Source: Niveibacterium sp. SC-1
GTDB lineage: Bacteria; Pseudomonadota; Gammaproteobacteria; Burkholderiales; Rhodocyclaceae
Assembly (NCBI RefSeq): GCF_038235435.1
Contig: NZ_CP151275.1
Location: 1,984,001-2,048,000, forward strand
Reading direction: 5' to 3'
DNA length: 64,000 nt
Shown here one piece after another: positions 9,182-18,690 of this stretch (the first letter of the stretch is position 1; every line of letters begins with the position of its first letter). Below the pieces are notes generated by a model that was given only the letters and a program-made list of their open reading frames with translations, was not told the origin of the DNA and ran no database searches. Made by a program: the position numbers and the translations under genes.

Positions 9182-10039
9182 GTGAAACTGCTGCGCTACG
9201 GCCCCAAGGGCCAGGAAAAACCGGGGCTGCTGGACAAGGAAGGGCGCGTGCGCGCGCTCTCCAGTTTCGTGCCCGACATCTCCGGCGACGTACTGACCCC
9301 GGCTGGCCTCGCACGACTCAGGGAGATCAATGTCGATGAGCTCCCCGTCGTGCCGGGCGTGGCGCAGCAGGATCTCCGCCTCGGGCCCTGCGTGGGGCGC
9401 GTGGGCAAGTTCATCTGCATCGGCCTGAACTACGCCGACCACGCCGCCGAATCGAACATGGCGGTGCCGGCCGAGCCGGTGGTGTTCAACAAGTGGACCA
9501 GCGCCATCGTTGGCCCCAATGACGATGTCGAGATCCCGCGTGGGTCGACGCGCACGGATTGGGAAGTTGAACTCGGCGTGGTCATCGGCGAAGGCGGCCG
9601 CTACATCAGCGAAGCCGACGCCATGCGCCACGTGGCCGGCTACTGCGTGGTGAACGACGTCTCCGAGCGCGAGGTGCAGCTCGAACGCGGCGGCGGCCAG
9701 TGGGACAAGGGCAAGGGCTGCGACACCTTCGGCCCGCTCGGCCCCTGGCTGGTCACTGCCGACGAAATTCCCGACCCGCAGAAGCTGGACATCTGGCTGG
9801 AAGTGGATGGTCGGCGTTTCCAGAACGGCAACACGCGCACGATGATCTTCGGCATCGCGAAGCTCGTCAGCCACCTCAGCCAGTTCATGAGCCTGCAGCC
9901 GGGTGACGTCATCTCCACCGGCACGCCGCCGGGCGTGGGGCTGGGGCAGAAGCCGCCGCTCTACCTCGTGGCCGGGCAAACCATGCGCCTGGGTATCAGC
10001 GGCCTGGGCGAACAGCAGCAACGCACCGTCCAGGCCTGA
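9182..10039 (+). CDS. 2,4-diketo-3-deoxy-L-fuconate hydrolase (FAH family)
   Basis: This 285-residue fumarylacetoacetate-hydrolase-family protein begins at a GTG with GAAAGGGAAC upstream. The conserved metal-binding region (ICIGLNYADHAAESN, then E-V-E-L in the DWEVELGVVIGEGG stretch) and the GDVISTGTPPGVG loop are present. In the non-phosphorylative fucose route this family cleaves 2,4-diketo-3-deoxy-L-fuconate to pyruvate and L-lactate. Its neighbours are fuconate dehydratase and both required dehydrogenases. The product L-lactate is the substrate of the LutABC complex encoded 7 kb to the left. Confidence 0.82.
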   Translation: MKLLRYGPKGQEKPGLLDKEGRVRALSSFVPDISGDVLTPAGLARLREINVDELPVVPGVAQQDLRLGPCVGRVGKFICIGLNYADHAAESNMAVPAEPVVFNKWTSAIVGPNDDVEIPRGSTRTDWEVELGVVIGEGGRYISEADAMRHVAGYCVVNDVSEREVQLERGGGQWDKGKGCDTFGPLGPWLVTADEIPDPQKLDIWLEVDGRRFQNGNTRTMIFGIAKLVSHLSQFMSLQPGDVISTGTPPGVGLGQKPPLYLVAGQTMRLGISGLGEQQQRTVQA

Positions 10040-10124
10040 AGGCTCGCCGGCTCGTTCTGCTCTCTGCCCGCTCATTGGCCTCCCTACGGTCCGACCCTCT
10101 GTCCCGATTCTCTGCCCCCTCCCT

Positions 10125-11405
10125 ATGACGATCATTCGCTCCATGCGCGTCCTCGACGTGCGATTCCCTACCTCTGCGCATCTGGACGGCTCGGATGCGA
10201 TGAACCCGGACCCGGACTACTCCGCCGCCTACGTCGTGCTGGAGACCGACCGCCCGGGCCTGGAGGGTCACGGTCTCACTTTCACCATCGGCCGCGGCAA
10301 CGAGGTCTGCTGCGCCGCGATCCGCGCGATGGAGCACATGGTGGTCGGGCTCGACCTGGACTGGATCGCGGCGGACATGGGCCGCTTCTGGCACCACGTC
10401 ACCTCCGACAGCCAGCTGCGCTGGATCGGCCCCGACAAGGGCGCCATCCATCTCGCCACCGGCGCGGTGGTCAACGCCGTGTGGGACCTCTGGGCCAAGG
10501 CCGAAGGCAAACCGGTGTGGCAACTGGTCGCGGAGATGGAGCCCGAGGAACTCGTGCGCCTCATCGACTTCCGCTACATCACCGACTGCATCACGCCCGA
10601 GGAAGCGCTGGCCCTGCTGCGCGAACGCGCCGTCGGCAAGGCCGAGCGCCTGGCCGATCTGCGTGGCAACGGCTACCCCTGCTACACCACCTCGGCCGGC
10701 TGGCTGGGCTATGACGACGCCAAGCTTCGCCGCCTCGCGCAGGAAGCGGTGGACGCCGGCTTCACCCACATCAAGCTCAAGGTCGGGCGCGACCTGCAGG
10801 ACGACATCCGCCGTGTGCGCATCGCCCGCGAAGTGCTGGGCCCCGAGCGCAACCTGATGATCGACGCCAACCAGGTGTGGGAGGTGGACGAGGCCATCGC
10901 CTGGCTCAAGGAACTCGCCTTCGCCAAGCCCTGGTTCATCGAAGAACCCACCAGCCCGGATGACGTGGAAGGCCACCGCCGCATCCGCGAAGCCATGCGC
11001 GGATCGATGCAGGTGGCGACCGGCGAGATGTGCCAGAACCGCATCGTGTTCAAGCAACTGATCATGCGCGGCGCCATCGACGTCGTGCAGATCGACGCCT
11101 GCCGCCTGGGCGGCCTCAACGAGGTGCTGGCCGTCATGCTCATGGCCGCCAAGTACGGCCTCAAGGTCTGCCCGCATGCCGGTGGCGTCGGCCTCTGCGA
11201 GTATGTGCAACACCTCTCGATGATCGACTACCTGTGCATCGCCGGATCGAAGGAAGGGCGCGTGATCGAGTACGTCGATCACCTGCACGAACACTTCGTC
11301 GACCCCTGCGTGATCCGCGGCGCTGCCTACCTGCCGCCCACGCGGCCCGGCTACTCGATCGAGATGAAGCCCGAATCGCTGGCCACCTACACCTTCCGTG
11401 GCTGA
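10125..11405 (+). CDS. L-fuconate dehydratase (enolase superfamily)
   Basis: This enolase-superfamily acid-sugar dehydratase has about 426 residues. The N-terminus (DVRFPTSAHLDGSDAMNPDP) is characteristic of L-fuconate dehydratase. Catalytic residues are visible in order: the lysine motif HIKLKVG, metal ligands in LMIDANQVW, FIEEPTSPDD and ATGEMCQN, the VQIDACRLGG strand, and the histidine in CPHAGGVGLCE. It converts L-fuconate to 2-keto-3-deoxy-L-fuconate using Mg2+. The ATG used has little Shine-Dalgarno match; a second in-frame ATG 18 bases downstream is possible. The preceding 85 bp do not appear coding. Confidence 0.9.
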   Translation: MTIIRSMRVLDVRFPTSAHLDGSDAMNPDPDYSAAYVVLETDRPGLEGHGLTFTIGRGNEVCCAAIRAMEHMVVGLDLDWIAADMGRFWHHVTSDSQLRWIGPDKGAIHLATGAVVNAVWDLWAKAEGKPVWQLVAEMEPEELVRLIDFRYITDCITPEEALALLRERAVGKAERLADLRGNGYPCYTTSAGWLGYDDAKLRRLAQEAVDAGFTHIKLKVGRDLQDDIRRVRIAREVLGPERNLMIDANQVWEVDEAIAWLKELAFAKPWFIEEPTSPDDVEGHRRIREAMRGSMQVATGEMCQNRIVFKQLIMRGAIDVVQIDACRLGGLNEVLAVMLMAAKYGLKVCPHAGGVGLCEYVQHLSMIDYLCIAGSKEGRVIEYVDHLHEHFVDPCVIRGAAYLPPTRPGYSIEMKPESLATYTFRG

Positions 11406-11420
11406 CACTCGCCGCGCTGA

Positions 11421-12221
<801 letters not shown>

Positions 12222-12845
12222 TCCTGCCGGAACGTCTGAGGTGCGTGCTACTCCTTGGGGCATCGCGCGGGATTCGCGCCTCGTGCGCAATCGGAATCCC
12301 GATCCGGATTCTTCCTTCGCGGCCAAGAAACAGCCCATCTGAGCTGGACGTGGATTGTCCGGTTCAGGCGGGCCCCGCATCCTGACCCTGTCGTTGAGAA
12401 GATGCAGCGCCATGACGCGTCCGAATGGCTGCTCCCGCCCGTGGTGAACTGGCGCTCTCGACGACCCAAATCGGACACCCCTGCGCGAAGAACCATATGA
12501 CCCGATGGCGCTCAGCGGACACGGTTTCAATTGGCACACCTCTTCACTTCCTGACGCTGCTAAGCCAAACGGAAAGCCCCCGAAGCTGGCAGGAAAAGAA
12601 CCTCAGATGGCGTCCACGGGACGGCAAGCACCGCTTCCCTGGAAGCACAATCCTTATGTCGAACCTCGCCCCACCGGTTCGGCTTTGACCTCATGGCTGA
12701 GGTGGCGAGCGGTCGGCACATCCGAGCTTGACGCTGACTGGCGCCGTTGCTGAAGACGCCGTCCCAGACGGCGGCAGGTTCTGAGCCGTGACGAGAATTT
12801 GCACTCCATCCCCTTGGCTGCAAGCCGCTTTTATAGTCGCTGACG
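12222..12845. other. Intergenic stretch between fucose operon and His-Xaa-Ser genes
   Basis: I see no convincing gene here. Several open frames of 60-130 codons exist on both strands, but none has a ribosome-binding site, a recognisable domain or protein-like composition. Base composition drops noticeably towards the right end compared with the fucose operon. I looked for a small HxsD-like frame before hxsB, including the LLNDYxLRE motif, and found none. The region may be the junction of an acquired segment. Confidence 0.5.
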
Positions 12846-14291
12846 ATGACGTACAGAGCCGACAGACTCCCGTTCCGTGTTCGCCGAATAGATCCAGAAC
12901 TGAACATCGCAGTCAGCAATTCGGGCGACTTTGCGTTTCTTGGCGACGCTGAGACCGACCTCTTGTTGACCTCGCCGAGCGATTTGTCCGTCGTGCGTCA
13001 AGCCGAATTGAAGTCCAAGTTCATCTTGGGGGATAGACATGCCGCGGGGTCGCGCCGTTTGCTGGCATCGCGCCTTGCCGCAAGACAGAGCACTGTGACT
13101 GCTGGGCCTTCCCTGCACATCATCGTTACAACCCTTGGCTGCTCGCATTCGTGCCGCTACTGCCAAGTGAGCCGGTCCTTGTCTTCGGACGGCTTTACGC
13201 TATCCAAGGAGCAACTCGCTTCCGCCTGCGACACGATTTTTCAGAGCAAGGCGCCGACGCTTACGGTTGAGTTTCAGGGCGGCGAGCCGCTTACCCGGTT
13301 TGATCTGATTGAGTTCGCCGTGGAACGAATCTCCGCGCGCAACCGTGATGAGAACCGACCAATCCGCTTTGTCGTGGCCTCCACACTGCACCTCTTGGAC
13401 GATCGGATGTGCGAGTTCTTCAAGCGCCACAAAGTCTATCTTTCCACCAGTATCGACGGTCCCGCGTCGCTTCATAACGCGAACAGACCCATACCCGGAC
13501 GCGACGCGTACGAACGGACAGTCCGAGGTATTGAGTTTGCGCGGCAGCGGCTCGGGCCCGACTCCGTCGCTGCACTGATGACAACCACGCGCGCCTCATT
13601 GCAGCACCCGGAGGCGATCGTCGATGAGTATGTCCGGCTCGGGTTCGAAGACATTTTCGTGAGGGGGCTGAGCGATTATGGCTTTGCGCGCCGCAACCGA
13701 TCAGCGATTGCATACGACCTCAAGGGCTTCACTGACTTCTATGTGCGCGCACTCGAGCGTGTCTTGCACTGGAACCGGGAGGGTGTCGGTATTCGCGAGG
13801 TCGCAGCCTCGATCGCATTGAACAAGATGCTCTGCCCCTTCGACGCTGGCTACGTCAATCTGCAAAGCCCGACGGCGCTGGGTCGTGCGGTTCTCGTCTA
13901 CAACTACGACGGCTTCGTCTATCCGAGCGACGAAGCCAGAATGCTGGCCGCCATGGGGGACGAGTCACTTCGGTTGGGAGAGATCGGCGCCTCGCTCGAC
14001 GAAATTCAAGGCAGTCCGGTACTCGAAGCAATGATCCGTGCGAGCGACGTGGAGGTGTGTAGCGACTGCGCGTCCTGCGCCTACAACAGGTATTGCGCGC
14101 CGGACCCGATCGATGCCTACAGCCAAGCGGGAAGAATGGACCTAGCGCCATCTCAGACACGGCACTGCCAGTTCCAGATGTGGCTCTTCGACTACTTGGC
14201 ACGCCGCATCGCCGCAGACCGGCATTTTGCCCGGCGGGCTACCCGATGGGCGCAATACCCAGTCATCGATCGAGAGCGATCATCGTGCTGA
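12846..14291 (+). CDS. hxsB: His-Xaa-Ser system radical SAM maturase HxsB
   Basis: This 481-residue radical SAM protein has CSHSCRYC (cysteines 99, 103 and 106), the classical CxxxCxxC motif that holds the SAM-binding 4Fe-4S cluster. A GGEPL motif follows near residue 144, and a C-terminal cysteine-rich SPASM-like segment (CSDCASCAYNRYC) would hold auxiliary clusters. With HxsC and HxsA downstream it matches the described His-Xaa-Ser system, in which two radical SAM enzymes are predicted to modify a protein with HxS repeats. The chemistry is unknown. The start has a weak ribosome-binding site. Codon use is less GC-biased than in flanking operons, suggesting transfer. The usual partner HxsD is not visible upstream. 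Confidence 0.85.
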   Translation: MTYRADRLPFRVRRIDPELNIAVSNSGDFAFLGDAETDLLLTSPSDLSVVRQAELKSKFILGDRHAAGSRRLLASRLAARQSTVTAGPSLHIIVTTLGCSHSCRYCQVSRSLSSDGFTLSKEQLASACDTIFQSKAPTLTVEFQGGEPLTRFDLIEFAVERISARNRDENRPIRFVVASTLHLLDDRMCEFFKRHKVYLSTSIDGPASLHNANRPIPGRDAYERTVRGIEFARQRLGPDSVAALMTTTRASLQHPEAIVDEYVRLGFEDIFVRGLSDYGFARRNRSAIAYDLKGFTDFYVRALERVLHWNREGVGIREVAASIALNKMLCPFDAGYVNLQSPTALGRAVLVYNYDGFVYPSDEARMLAAMGDESLRLGEIGASLDEIQGSPVLEAMIRASDVEVCSDCASCAYNRYCAPDPIDAYSQAGRMDLAPSQTRHCQFQMWLFDYLARRIAADRHFARRATRWAQYPVIDRERSSC

Positions 14292-15463
14292 GTCAGAGGA
14301 TCCGCTGTCCACTTGCATTCGGACGTAGGGTTGCGAAGGTCACAACCATCGGCGAACTTGACCGCACATGGGATCCGAAGTCGCAATGGCTGATTGTCGT
14401 GGGGTCGGACGATGAGCTGCTTCAAGCGCGTCGCTTGAAGCAGCAGGGTCTGTCGAACCTCTGGATTGGCAGCAGCCAGATCGCTTTTCGACCGGGGCGC
14501 GACGAGATTGGCTTGGCGGCAGACGCCGATCCTCTGGAGGCCCACGACGTCGTCGTTCTTGACGGGCCGTCACAAACCCTGCGTTTGGCCTATCGCGCAT
14601 CGCATCGACACAGCGCGCTCTTTCTCACGAATCGCTGTAACAGCAACTGCTTGATGTGCTCACAGCCGCCAACGCGCCACGACGACAGCTGGCTGGTCTC
14701 TGAAGCGCTTGCGATCGTTCGGCATATGTCTGAGCCACCACGCACGCTGGGTCTTACGGGCGGAGAGCCTACCCTGCTCGGACCGGTGCTGCCACGACTT
14801 CTGGTCCAACTCCGGTCGGAGCTGCCTTCTACCCAGTTCGAGATACTGAGCAATGGTCGGGCGCTTGAAGACCCGAAGTACGTTGCCGAGCTGGCCGAGG
14901 CAGGGCAGGGGAGCGTCTCTTGGCTCGTTCCTCTGTATGGGCACGCCGACTTTCTTCACGATTATGTGGTCCAGGCGCCGGGCGCGTTCGAGCAAACCCT
15001 CATGGGCCTGCTGAATCTGCGGGACTGTGCGCAGGCCATCCAACTGAGAATCGTGCTGATAGAACCAGTCCTCTCACACCTGACGGAACTCTGCGGATAT
15101 ATCGCTCGCAACCTTCGTTTTGTTCGAGAAGTTGCGCTGATGGCTTGCGAGCCGATCGGTTTTGCATTGGCGAACAAGGCGCAGTGCTCAGTCAATCTGA
15201 CTGACTGGCATCAAACCTTGGCCGACGGCGTCGACGCACTCTCTGGCGTGGGCGTAAGGACCGTAATCATGAATGCCCCCCGATGCGCTCTGCCGAGAGA
15301 GCTATGGCGCTTTGCCGCACGGAGCATCTCGGATTGGAAGCAGGTGTATGCGGATAAATGCGGCGAGTGTGTGGAGCGTGAGAGCTGTTCCGGCCTTTTC
15401 GCGTGGCACGAACGCGGTTGGACACCGGCCCCGATTCGGCCCGTGTTGAGCAAAACGATATGA
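14285..15463 (+). CDS. hxsC: His-Xaa-Ser system radical SAM maturase HxsC
   Basis: This 392-residue radical SAM protein carries CNSNCLMC (cysteines 118, 122 and 125) after an N-terminal domain of about 110 residues. It then has LTGGEPTLLG and a C-terminal cysteine group KCGECVERESC. This is the second maturase of the His-Xaa-Ser system. The GTG start overlaps the hxsB stop by seven bases and the stop overlaps the hxsA ATG (ATGA), so the three genes are translationally coupled. Longer upstream in-frame extensions would lie inside hxsB and were rejected. The exact modification it makes is unknown. Confidence 0.85.
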   Translation: MLSQRIRCPLAFGRRVAKVTTIGELDRTWDPKSQWLIVVGSDDELLQARRLKQQGLSNLWIGSSQIAFRPGRDEIGLAADADPLEAHDVVVLDGPSQTLRLAYRASHRHSALFLTNRCNSNCLMCSQPPTRHDDSWLVSEALAIVRHMSEPPRTLGLTGGEPTLLGPVLPRLLVQLRSELPSTQFEILSNGRALEDPKYVAELAEAGQGSVSWLVPLYGHADFLHDYVVQAPGAFEQTLMGLLNLRDCAQAIQLRIVLIEPVLSHLTELCGYIARNLRFVREVALMACEPIGFALANKAQCSVNLTDWHQTLADGVDALSGVGVRTVIMNAPRCALPRELWRFAARSISDWKQVYADKCGECVERESCSGLFAWHERGWTPAPIRPVLSKTI

Positions 15464-16071
15464 GCCGATTTTTGACGAGTCTTTCCGCGTTTCTTGCGGG
15501 TCTGGCTAGCGTAAGCACTGAGGCGGCCGGTCAGCCGGTGTCATCCCCTGGTATTGACCCGATTCTTGAACTGGGGCCGGTTGACCTCGCACCGCTGAAC
15601 TTCGGCTCGGACAACCTGTTCGCGGGTCATCGATCGCACTCCAGCCACAGTAGCCATTCCTCTCATTCGTCACATTCTTCGCACTACTCGGGATCGGGGG
15701 GCTACTCCGCACCGCGTGCGCTGATCGAACCGGTAGCGCCTGCGACACCGACACGCTCTCGTGGTGAGAGCCCGACTTCAGCAGCTCCGGTGCAAGGTTT
15801 CGTCTCGCCCAGTCGGCTTCGCGACGGAGGCGCGGTCGAGGAATCGAGCGTGGCGGCTAGCATGAGCCTGCAGGAGAAGAAGCGGCTTCAGGTGATGCGC
15901 GTTCAGATTGCGTTGAGCCGGCTAGGGCTGCATGGAGGCCCCATCGACGGCGAGATGAACGAAGAGACCAGAACCGCACTACGCCGTTTCCAACTTATCA
16001 AGGGACTGCCGCAAGACGGACTCATGAGCACGCCTACGCTCAATGCGCTGGGCGTTCCCGCAGTCAAGTGA
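15460..16071 (+). CDS. hxsA: His-Xaa-Ser repeat protein HxsA (modification substrate)
   Basis: This 203-residue protein starts with a signal-peptide-like segment (SLSAFLAGLASVSTEAAG). Residues 57-77 hold seven consecutive His-Xaa-Ser triplets: HRS, five HSS and HYS. A peptidoglycan-binding type 1 domain follows at about 145-200 (VMRVQIALSRLGL, GEMNEETRTALRRFQ). This architecture is the hallmark of HxsA, the presumed target of HxsB and HxsC. The signal peptide and wall-binding domain imply that the mature product works in the periplasm. Its ATG overlaps the hxsC stop. An IS481 element lies 60 bp after the stop and does not break the gene. Confidence 0.85.
   Translation: MSRFLTSLSAFLAGLASVSTEAAGQPVSSPGIDPILELGPVDLAPLNFGSDNLFAGHRSHSSHSSHSSHSSHSSHYSGSGGYSAPRALIEPVAPATPTRSRGESPTSAAPVQGFVSPSRLRDGGAVEESSVAASMSLQEKKRLQVMRVQIALSRLGLHGGPIDGEMNEETRTALRRFQLIKGLPQDGLMSTPTLNALGVPAVK
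15628..15690 (+). repeat. Seven His-Xaa-Ser codon triplets within hxsA
   Basis: Seven nine-base units encode HRS, HSS five times and HYS. The codons for the same residues vary (cat/cac, agc/tcc/tct/tcg/tca). The protein repeat is therefore kept while the DNA repeat has drifted, which suggests selection on the peptide rather than recent slippage. Confidence 0.9.
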
Positions 16072-16125
16072 AATTGCTGTAACCGCGGATGTTGGTCGTT
16101 TTGCATGCAGGTCGCGCGAGGGCGG

Positions 16126-17180
16126 GCTAGTTGTGAAGGCTCAATAGGTTGTTTCGGGTGTTCACCCGGAGAGGTTCTGAGAGACTGGAAATCGCCAAAC
16201 CCCCAGTCAGACGAGAACAAGACACCGGATGAACACCCATAAGAATGCCCGACTGACGTATCTGCGTCGCCTGGAGATGGTCCAGGACATTGCCGAACGT
16301 GGGCTGCCAGTCCCGCAGGCAGCGGCGTGTCACGGCGTAAGCGCGGTGACCGCGCGCAAGTGGCTGGGCCGCTATCTGGCCGGTGGTGCTGCGGCCCTGC
16401 TCGACAAGTCCTCGCGCCCCGAGCGCTCGCCGCGCGCGATCGCCCCGGACGTGGCGCTGACGATCGTCGAGCTGCGTCGCAAGCTCTTCTTGCAGGCCCG
16501 CATTGCGAGCTACATGGGCGTGTCGCGCGCCACCGTGAGCCGCGTCCTGCGCCGCGCAGGGCTGTCTCGACTGAGCGATCTGCAGCCGCCCGAGCCGGTG
16601 CAGCGCTACGAGCGCGACACGCCCGGCGAACTGCTGCACCTCGACATCAAGAAACTCGGCCGCTTCGAGCACACTGGCCATCGGATTACCGGCGAGCGTC
16701 AGCATCGAAGTCGGCACTGCGGCTGGGAATATCTGTTCGTGGCCATCGACGACCACAGCCGCACGGCCTTCACCCAGCTCTATCCGGACGAGCGCCGCTC
16801 CAGTGCCATCGCCTTCCTGCGCGCGGCCCACGACTACTTCAAGACCCTGGGCGTGCCAATCCAGCGGCTGATCACCGACAACGGGTCCGCCTTCCGCTCC
16901 CACGCCTTTGGACACGCCTGTGTCGAACTGGGCATCACGCAGAAGTTCACGCGCGCCTACCGCCCACAGACCAACGGCAAGGCCGAACGCTTCATCCAGT
17001 CCGCCCTACGAGAATGGGCCTACGGCCACGCTTACCAGAATTCTCATGAGCGCGGCACGGCTCTGACCCTTTGGAATCACTACTACAACTGGCACCGCCC
17101 GCATTACGGCATCGGATGCCATGTACCTATGGCCCGTCTCTCAGAACACGCAAACAACGTCTTGACTCTTCACAGCTAGT
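16126..17180. mobile_element. IS481-family insertion sequence with 6-bp target duplication
   Basis: The element proper is 16132-17174 (1043 bp). The left end reads TGTGAAGGCTCAATAGGTTG and the right end, reverse-complemented, TGTGAAGAGTCAAGACGTTG; they agree at 15 of 20 bases, counting TGTGAAG, TCAA and GTTG. Both sides are flanked by GCTAGT (16126-16131 and 17175-17180), a perfect 6-bp target duplication of the NCTAGN form known for IS481 of Bordetella. The single transposase gene is intact, so the copy may be active. It sits between hxsA and a DUF5710 gene and interrupts no recognisable gene. Confidence 0.92.
16229..17179 (+). CDS. IS481-family transposase
   Basis: This is a 316-residue DDE transposase. 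It has an N-terminal helix-turn-helix (about residues 10-60, VPQAAACHGVSAVTARKWLG), a second HTH near 90-120 and an rve integrase core (about 130-290). The catalytic residues are probably the aspartates of LLHLDIKKLG and ITDNGSAF and the glutamate of TNGKAERFIQ. The TAG stop codon lies just outside the right inverted repeat, inside the target duplication. The reading frame is thus closed by the CTAG target rather than by the element. The frame is intact. Confidence 0.93.
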   Translation: MNTHKNARLTYLRRLEMVQDIAERGLPVPQAAACHGVSAVTARKWLGRYLAGGAAALLDKSSRPERSPRAIAPDVALTIVELRRKLFLQARIASYMGVSRATVSRVLRRAGLSRLSDLQPPEPVQRYERDTPGELLHLDIKKLGRFEHTGHRITGERQHRSRHCGWEYLFVAIDDHSRTAFTQLYPDERRSSAIAFLRAAHDYFKTLGVPIQRLITDNGSAFRSHAFGHACVELGITQKFTRAYRPQTNGKAERFIQSALREWAYGHAYQNSHERGTALTLWNHYYNWHRPHYGIGCHVPMARLSEHANNVLTLHS

Positions 17181-17416
17181 CGAATGCGATATGGGGATTT
17201 GCCTCGCCTTCGTCAGGCTTGTTTGGGCGCATCCCGTAGTGGCCGCCGGACTGTCACCTGAGTTCTCCTGGCGACTCGGGGTGTCCTGTTCATGGGGCTT
17301 TCGCCCGCGGTTTCCTTGATCGCGTCGGTCAGTTGAGGTCGCCACGACTGCGGTGGCCAGGGCCCGCGACGCCGCAACTTATAATTGCCGCCCGTACCCC
17401 CTGGCTTGTGAGTGAT

Positions 17417-17728
17417 ATGAGGTTGAATCTGAAGGTCCCGTTCGCGGAAAAGGACGAGGCGAAGAAGCTTGGCGCGCGTTGGGATGCCGGACGCAAAGTC
17501 TGGTATGTCGAGGGTAAGGAAGACCTGGCGCCGTTTGCCCGATGGTCGCCGACCCCCCTCGATGCCTCTGCTGCAGAGGCGCCCGCACCGAAGCGTGCTG
17601 CCGCCAGGCATGTGGATTCTTCCGGCAAGGCCTACGTCGGCCGCAACTACGTTGCCCATCCGCGAGTCTGTGATTGCCCCCCTTGGGAGGTGTGCGACAA
17701 GTGTCTGGCTACGGCCCTGAAAAACTAG
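17417..17728 (+). CDS. DUF5710 domain-containing protein
   Basis: This 103-residue protein has the N-terminal pattern LNLKVPFAEKDEAKKLGARW followed by W-Y-V, typical of the DUF5710 domain. That domain is often attached to DNA-metabolism proteins and has no fixed function. A short C-terminal part holds three cysteines, CDCPPWEVCDKC, which may bind metal. I chose the ATG at the domain start; an in-frame ATG 84 bases earlier lies in non-conserved sequence. The next gene, a DEDDh exonuclease, starts 17 bp after the stop, so the two may be co-transcribed. Confidence 0.7.
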   Translation: MRLNLKVPFAEKDEAKKLGARWDAGRKVWYVEGKEDLAPFARWSPTPLDASAAEAPAPKRAAARHVDSSGKAYVGRNYVAHPRVCDCPPWEVCDKCLATALKN

Positions 17729-17745
17729 TTCGGGGTGGCGAGACT

Positions 17746-18357
17746 ATGGAAGTCGTTGCAGTAATCGACTTTGAAACGACGGGCTTGTCGCCAGCACAAG
17801 GGGACCGGGCGACGGAAGTGGCGGCAGTGATTCTGGAGGACGGCAAGGTCGTCGACCGTTACCAGAGCCTGATGAACGCAGGCGTGCGGATTCCGCCCTT
17901 CATCGAATCCCTGACCGGAATCTCCAACGAGATGATTCGTCTTGCACCGCCGGCAGCGCAGGTCATGCGGGAGGTGTCGGACTTTGTCGGTGGATATCCC
18001 CTGGTTGCCCACAATGCGTCTTTCGACTGCAAGTTCTGGGATGCCGAACTCGCGCGAATCCAGAGGCGCAGGCAGCAGGAGTTTGTGTGCTCCTTGCTGC
18101 TCTCGCGCCGGATTTTCCCGCGGGCGCCGAGCCACAAGCTGGGTGCCCTGGTCGAGTACACGAATCTGCCGCGCGCGGGGCGTTACCACCGGGCGCTGGC
18201 CGACGCGGAAATGGCGGCGGGCCTTTTTCATCGCCTGGTGAGCGAACTGCGGGACAGTCACCGGATGAACAAGGTGTCTGTGGAATTCCTGCGCAAGATC
18301 CAGCGCGTTCCGAAGAGCCAGTTGGAGACGTGCATCGCGCGCGAGCAGGGGCTTTGA
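17746..18357 (+). CDS. 3'-5' exonuclease, DnaQ-like (DEDDh family)
   Basis: This 203-residue protein has the exonuclease motifs of the DEDDh family in order: VIDFETTGLSP (Exo I), LVAHNASFDCKFWD (Exo II) and YHRALADAEMAAGLF (Exo III). It resembles the DNA polymerase III epsilon subunit but lacks the long C-terminal tail that binds polymerase alpha, so a stand-alone nuclease is more likely. The start is an ATG preceded by GGTGGCGAG. It follows a DUF5710 gene closely. Its DNA or RNA substrate cannot be told from the sequence. Confidence 0.85.
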   Translation: MEVVAVIDFETTGLSPAQGDRATEVAAVILEDGKVVDRYQSLMNAGVRIPPFIESLTGISNEMIRLAPPAAQVMREVSDFVGGYPLVAHNASFDCKFWDAELARIQRRRQQEFVCSLLLSRRIFPRAPSHKLGALVEYTNLPRAGRYHRALADAEMAAGLFHRLVSELRDSHRMNKVSVEFLRKIQRVPKSQLETCIAREQGL

Positions 18358-18447
18358 CGCGGGCGCGGGCGCGCCAATGCGCGGCCGTTTCGGCGAGAAC
18401 GCGATGATCCGTGGAGCCGGGCCGTTGCGGCCGGCTCCGGCGTTTCC

Positions 18448-18690
18448 TCAGCCCGGCTTCTGGTTGCGCGCGTTCTCGCGCTGCACGAACAGATAGAACG
18501 ACTCCACCTTTTCGCGTGCCCACGGGGTACGGCGCAGAAACTTCAGGCTCGAAGCAATGCTGGGGTCGTGGGTGAAGCAGCGGATGTTGATTTCACGGCC
18601 GAGCGTATCCCAGCCGCATTGTTCGACGAGTTCGGTGAGTATCCGTTCGAGCGTGAGGCCGTGAAGCGGATTGCGGGCTTGCGGTTCCAG
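18448..18690 (-). CDS. VF530-family DNA-binding protein (DUF2132), no standard start codon
   Basis: The frame encodes [20 protein letters not shown] at its start and [12 protein letters not shown] further on, the conserved core of the small VF530/DUF2132 family (about 75-85 residues). It ends QKPG. All codons between the upstream in-frame TAA (18724-18726) and the core were read, and there is no ATG, GTG or TTG among them. The only candidates are CTG (used here) or ATC (18700-18702). The core shows no frameshift, so either a rare start is used, or the 5' end has been lost. It lies convergent with the exonuclease. Confidence 0.6.
   Translation of the reverse strand: MEPQARNPLHGLTLERILTELVEQCGWDTLGREINIRCFTHDPSIASSLKFLRRTPWAREKVESFYLFVQRENARNQKPG

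Noticed and set aside
12530..12550. Sequence TTGGCACACCTCTTCAC resembling a sigma-54 promoter in the gap before hxsB
   Set aside because: The -24 element is perfect but the invariant GC at -12 is absent (CA instead), and it is about 300 bp from the gene.
12425..12753. Short frames upstream of hxsB tested as HxsD candidates
   Set aside because: None shows the LLNDYxLRE-type motif or a ribosome-binding site, and their composition is not protein-like.
15628..15690. Possible CRISPR-like or slippage repeat in hxsA
   Set aside because: The units are nine-base codon triplets with varying bases and no spacers; they encode the HxS protein repeat.
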